A DNA stretch of 15,880 bases from Candidatus Latescibacterota bacterium. Lineage in GTDB: Bacteria; Blakebacterota; Blakebacteria; Blakebacterales; Blakebacteraceae. Below, piece by piece: positions 12,922 through 15,880 of the stretch. A program made the position numbers and the translations under genes. Where the stretch lies: the NCBI GenBank assembly GCA_023135015.1, contig JAGLTZ010000153.1, forward strand, positions 1 to 15,880, given 5' to 3'. Position 1 is the stretch's first letter, and each line of letters starts with the position of its first letter. The notes beneath the pieces were generated by a model. It was given only the letters and a program-made list of their open reading frames with translations. It made no database searches and had not been told where the DNA came from.

Positions 12922-15251
12922 ACCTGGTGTGGAAGGAATTCAGAGAGAGCTACCCCGTTGTCGCACTCGGCCTCGGTGTCATCTTTTTCATGCTGGTCGC
13001 ACCCTTGCTGCGTGGACAATCCGAATGGTACGGCTATGTCTGGGGTCTCGGCTTCCATACAGGAGCAACGGCCATTCTCTTCTTCGTTTCAATCATACTC
13101 GGAGTTACAGCATATGCCGTTGAAGAAGAGCAGGAGACACTCACTCCCTTACTGGCCAAGCCGGTACCGGCCAACGATATACTAGCCACAAAACTGGGCG
13201 TGCGGCTCGGCCTGCTCTTTTTGGCTCTACTTTTACTGGGATTCGTGGAATTAATCACCGGTGCATGGCCAATTGAATGGAATGTCCCCGCACCTGAAAT
13301 CTTCCTGCGCTGGCTGGGATCTGTTTCCCTGTGTATTATGGGACTCGGTTTCGGACTCTACTTCGGTAAGACACGCAAGCATCAGACTACAGCTCTACTC
13401 CTGGCTGCTAGCCTCTTCGCTGCGGGTTTTGTAGTTCTCTATCTGACACCACTCAAATTTCTCTTTGATGCAGGGGAAGGACCTACCGGGTGGTTCTGGG
13501 TTCGCGAGTCACTTATTCCCTCTGTTGCCGGGACCGCTGCGATCCTGGCAGGTATCTGGATACCGGAAGAACGGAGAAAGCGAATGCCGCGGGCAGCGGC
13601 AACCGGCATCGCTCTGGCAGCCTATGCACTTCTGATCCTTAGCCTGACAGCCCTGCCAATCCACCTTGTATGGTGGAACCCCGAAAAATATAAGGATTAC
13701 TGGAACCTGCGATTCGGAGGACATGAGAAGGCAATAGAGGCTCTTACCAAAAGAACCTTGTTTGATGACCCGGGAATGGATAATGCAGGATGGCTGCTGG
13801 AAAGAACAAATGTTCGACCAGCCGGGCGTCAAATGGAGTACTATACATCATCGCTCCTGGGCCCGATCCCGTATCAGCCGGTCGCAGATGAATCCTTCAG
13901 CCCCGTTGGAAGCGTCTCAGAAGCGGAACGCTTTTTCGTCGCGTACGGCAATCCACAAGTTATTGAAACGTTGCTAAACCTCGGTATCGAGGGGGAGTTA
14001 TCTAAACTTGAAATTATGACGGCTCTGCATACAGCCGGTGTTATGAACGATCCTGAACATACCGATTTGATCGCTCAATACCTGAACGAATTCTCCACGG
14101 ATATACAGTCAATGGCCGCGTTACTGCTAACAGGGCGCGGAGACGAAAGGGGTATAGAGACTCTCATCAGGCTATTACCTGTCGCCCGCCCGTCAGTCGT
14201 TGATCATGTGTCGTATTTCATCCGATTTTACTCGATCGACCTCGGTCCGGACGTCGGTGAAATGATGCGCTCTTGGCTTCTCCTGAAACCTGGACAGACG
14301 CAGGCCGAATACCGTGAGTTGGGCAGCTTTATCTCGCGGCGAAGGGCAGCTCTAACATGGATCAAGAAATACGGCAACAAGGAGGATCTTCCCCTGGTAA
14401 AACAGGCCCTCTGGGCCAACCTGCCACAGTCCGATCGCGACAATACAACACCGGCTAAACAGCTGGCCTGGAGCTACCTGAAAGCCTGGAATGAACCGTA
14501 CAACCTGCCTGATTACAGAACAGATATCCATGAATTGATCGCTGAGCTGCTGCCCGAAAAAGAGTGGGCTGCAGAGTTGTACTCAGTGGGCTATGGAAAA
14601 ATGCGCTGGTCGGAACGTTTATCGTTTTCAAAGTACCGTGGCAAGCTGAACACACTAAACAGTATTGTCAAAGAACTACTCGAAGCCGGCGATCCCGAGG
14701 CTATCTCCCTCTGGCAGCAGGTCAAGCCTTTGCTTGAGATCCAGGTCCAAGCCACATACTACCGCGGGCTGAGCATTCTCAACACTATCGCCGAATACGG
14801 AGAGGTAGGTATGCAGGAATTGGAAAGACTGCTCGCCGATCCAAAGACTTCCCCCGAAATCCGGTTCCAATCAGCCTTGATTCTCATTTATCACGGATGG
14901 AAGGATGTCTCAAGGGAAGCCCTACATCTGTGGGAACTCTACAGAAACAGAAGAGATCCATGGCTCTGGCATGATGAGGCTCTGGAGGCTTTCCTGCTCC
15001 TGTTGGAAGAAGGCCACACAGTATTTGCAGGTCAAATTATCGCACATGCGAACAGGGCATTGAGGGGCACTGAAAGGTACTACAGGTATTACGGTAGATA
15101 CCGCAGCGGTATAGTCGGAACATCTTTCTGGAACTCAGAGATCACTGATGTTCTCTCTAAGGTAACCGGTCGCAATTACGGATGGGACCTGAAGGCATGG
15201 AAGAAGTGGTGGGATGAGGAGGGCAAGGCGCTCAGTACGGCAGGCAACTGA
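12918..15251 (+). CDS. ABC-2 permease fused to a large HEAT-like helical C-terminal domain
   Basis: A 777-residue protein; the start at ATG 12918 is set by GGAAGGAG (12904-12911) six bases upstream and by the ATGA overlap with the previous stop, and it begins MNLVWKEF like its paralogue. Residues 1-250 hold about seven hydrophobic segments (12-31, 45-68, 93-115, 127-150, 156-177, 198-215, 227-250). The basic EERRKRMPR (217-225) before the last one should face the cytoplasm, which would place the rest outside the inner membrane. Residues 251-777 have no further membrane segment and consist of many amphipathic helices (for example 338-352, 365-375, 383-404, 411-421, 634-660) resembling HEAT/PBS-type repeats. 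The end TGRNYGWDLKAWKKWWDEEG resembles the closing motif often seen in bacterial HEAT-repeat proteins. It probably forms the transporter with the preceding genes; the role of the extension is unknown. GC content is lower than in neighbouring genes. Confidence 0.87.
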   Translation: MNLVWKEFRESYPVVALGLGVIFFMLVAPLLRGQSEWYGYVWGLGFHTGATAILFFVSIILGVTAYAVEEEQETLTPLLAKPVPANDILATKLGVRLGLLFLALLLLGFVELITGAWPIEWNVPAPEIFLRWLGSVSLCIMGLGFGLYFGKTRKHQTTALLLAASLFAAGFVVLYLTPLKFLFDAGEGPTGWFWVRESLIPSVAGTAAILAGIWIPEERRKRMPRAAATGIALAAYALLILSLTALPIHLVWWNPEKYKDYWNLRFGGHEKAIEALTKRTLFDDPGMDNAGWLLERTNVRPAGRQMEYYTSSLLGPIPYQPVADESFSPVGSVSEAERFFVAYGNPQVIETLLNLGIEGELSKLEIMTALHTAGVMNDPEHTDLIAQYLNEFSTDIQSMAALLLTGRGDERGIETLIRLLPVARPSVVDHVSYFIRFYSIDLGPDVGEMMRSWLLLKPGQTQAEYRELGSFISRRRAALTWIKKYGNKEDLPLVKQALWANLPQSDRDNTTPAKQLAWSYLKAWNEPYNLPDYRTDIHELIAELLPEKEWAAELYSVGYGKMRWSERLSFSKYRGKLNTLNSIVKELLEAGDPEAISLWQQVKPLLEIQVQATYYRGLSILNTIAEYGEVGMQELERLLADPKTSPEIRFQSALILIYHGWKDVSREALHLWELYRNRRDPWLWHDEALEAFLLLLEEGHTVFAGQIIAHANRALRGTERYYRYYGRYRSGIVGTSFWNSEITDVLSKVTGRNYGWDLKAWKKWWDEEGKALSTAGN

Positions 15252-15302
15252 GGCAGGCTCTCCGGCGTCGTAACTCAAGGCAACCGGTAGATAGCCGAAC
15301 GA

Positions 15303-15335
15303 AAAACGGCCCCGTTTTGACGGCGGGGCCGTTTT
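15303..15335. terminator. Bidirectional intrinsic terminator
   Basis: A 12-bp perfect stem (15303-15314 paired with 15324-15335, AAAACGGCCCCG / CGGGGCCGTTTT) with a 9-base loop. A T-run follows on the plus strand, and the A-run at 15302-15306 gives a U-run on the minus strand. It lies about 50 bases after the permease stop and about 28 bases beyond the stop of the convergent TPR gene, so it can end both transcripts. Confidence 0.9.
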
Positions 15336-15362
15336 ATTGAAAGCCTAAATATCAGGCCGGGA

Positions 15363-15880
15363 TCACTGCGGCGGCGGGAAGGGAATGATATGGTCCTTCT
15401 CCCTCGGCCACATGAAGCGGTCCTGGGCCTGCGGGAAGAACTGTGCCAGGTAGTTGATATGGTTCTGCGCGTGGGTCCGCCACTGCGGGTCCCTCTTGGC
15501 CTTCTCGTAGTAATCGTCGGCCAGTTTCTTCATCAGCGTCTTGAAGTCAAACATCATCTTCTCGACTTCGCGACCCGGATACCGCCTCTCGTACTCACGC
15601 ATGGCCCACTGCTGGCCGGCATCTCCCATCATCGCATTCGCATAGGCATTTTCGGAGTCGATAGCCAGCGCGCGTCCGGCCTCCCTTATCGCCTCGTCGA
15701 TCTTCCTCTGCTCCAGGTAGACCGAGGCCATATCGCAACGGGCCTGTATGTCACGGGAGTCTATTGCTAGGATCTTCCTGTAGGCCTCCAGTGCATTGTC
15801 CCACCGCCCCAGCCTTTTGTACTCGTCTCCGAGAAGCTTCCAGGCGGCGATGTCGTCCGGCTGCTTCTCCAGGTACTGCA
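15363..15880 (-). CDS. Tetratricopeptide repeat protein, C-terminal part (5' end outside window)
   Basis: The minus-strand frame stays open to the window edge; about 171 residues are visible, with the N-terminus lost. Two TPR units are clear: AAWKLLGDEYKRLGRWDNALEAYRKILAIDS and the following RCDMASVYLEQRKIDEAIREAGRALAIDS, each with the W/LG/Y/A/A/P-type spacing of 34 residues. A third, partial unit (ENAYANAMMGDAGQQWAMREYERR) follows. After these comes a charged helical tail with a YYEKAKRDPQWRTHAQNHINYLAQFF segment and a proline-rich end (PFPPPQ). TPR units bind other proteins; no partner is suggested by the visible sequence. The Met at 15731 is internal, since coding continues upstream of it. 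The gene ends just before the shared terminator. Confidence 0.85.
   Translation of the reverse strand, partial: QYLEKQPDDIAAWKLLGDEYKRLGRWDNALEAYRKILAIDSRDIQARCDMASVYLEQRKIDEAIREAGRALAIDSENAYANAMMGDAGQQWAMREYERRYPGREVEKMMFDFKTLMKKLADDYYEKAKRDPQWRTHAQNHINYLAQFFPQAQDRFMWPREKDHIIPFPPPQ

Overview
This 15.9 kb window reads as ordinary chromosome from a GC-rich (roughly 60% GC by eye), diderm (Gram-negative-type) bacterium. An outer-membrane Omp85-type patatin and a periplasmic-type M23 peptidase support two membranes. The mix of patatin–Omp85, parAB–M23–bactofilin–atpI, pyruvate phosphate dikinase and a HEAT-repeat ABC permease would suit an uncultivated lineage of the FCB/deltaproteobacterial kind, but the sequence alone does not fix the phylum. 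No tRNA, rRNA, insertion sequence or CRISPR array was seen.

Layout. (1) 3-1994 (+): 3' part of a patatin-like phospholipase fused to POTRA domains and an Omp85 barrel. (2) 1991-4230 (-): hflX, then a DUF2520 Rossmann protein, joined by an ATGA overlap; the DUF2520 stop codon overlaps the patatin stop. (3) 4231-4486: a gene-free stretch with two perfect DnaA boxes flanking AT-rich DNA, plus weaker same-strand boxes at near-helical spacing; it is a candidate replication origin. (4) 4487-7872 (-): a tightly packed run transcribed parA, parB, M23 peptidase, bactofilin, atpI-like. (5) 7946-10621 (-): pyruvate, phosphate dikinase, separated from parA by a short gap with a perfect 16-bp tandem duplication. 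(6) 10622-10883: a divergent promoter region with an operator-like palindrome. (7) 10884-15251 (+): a four-gene operon of a YtrA-type GntR regulator, an ABC ATPase and two ABC-2 permeases; the last permease carries a helical, HEAT-like C-terminal extension of about 525 residues. (8) 15303-15335: a hairpin terminator usable from both strands. (9) 15363-15880 (-): C-terminal part of a TPR protein that runs out of the window.

How the genes may work together. parA and parB, with centromere sites not confidently seen here, would segregate the chromosome. The membrane-anchored M23 peptidase and bactofilin form a cell-wall-remodelling and scaffold pair, placed in the same transcript as parAB and next to DNA resembling an origin. 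The GntR/ABC operon looks like a self-repressed transporter module of the kind that responds to envelope stress or peptide antibiotics, but with an unusual permease. HflX (ribosome rescue GTPase), PPDK (pyruvate/PEP interconversion) and the patatin autotransporter are otherwise unrelated housekeeping or envelope functions.

The points most worth following up are the permease–HEAT fusion, the candidate origin, and the parAB–M23–bactofilin linkage.
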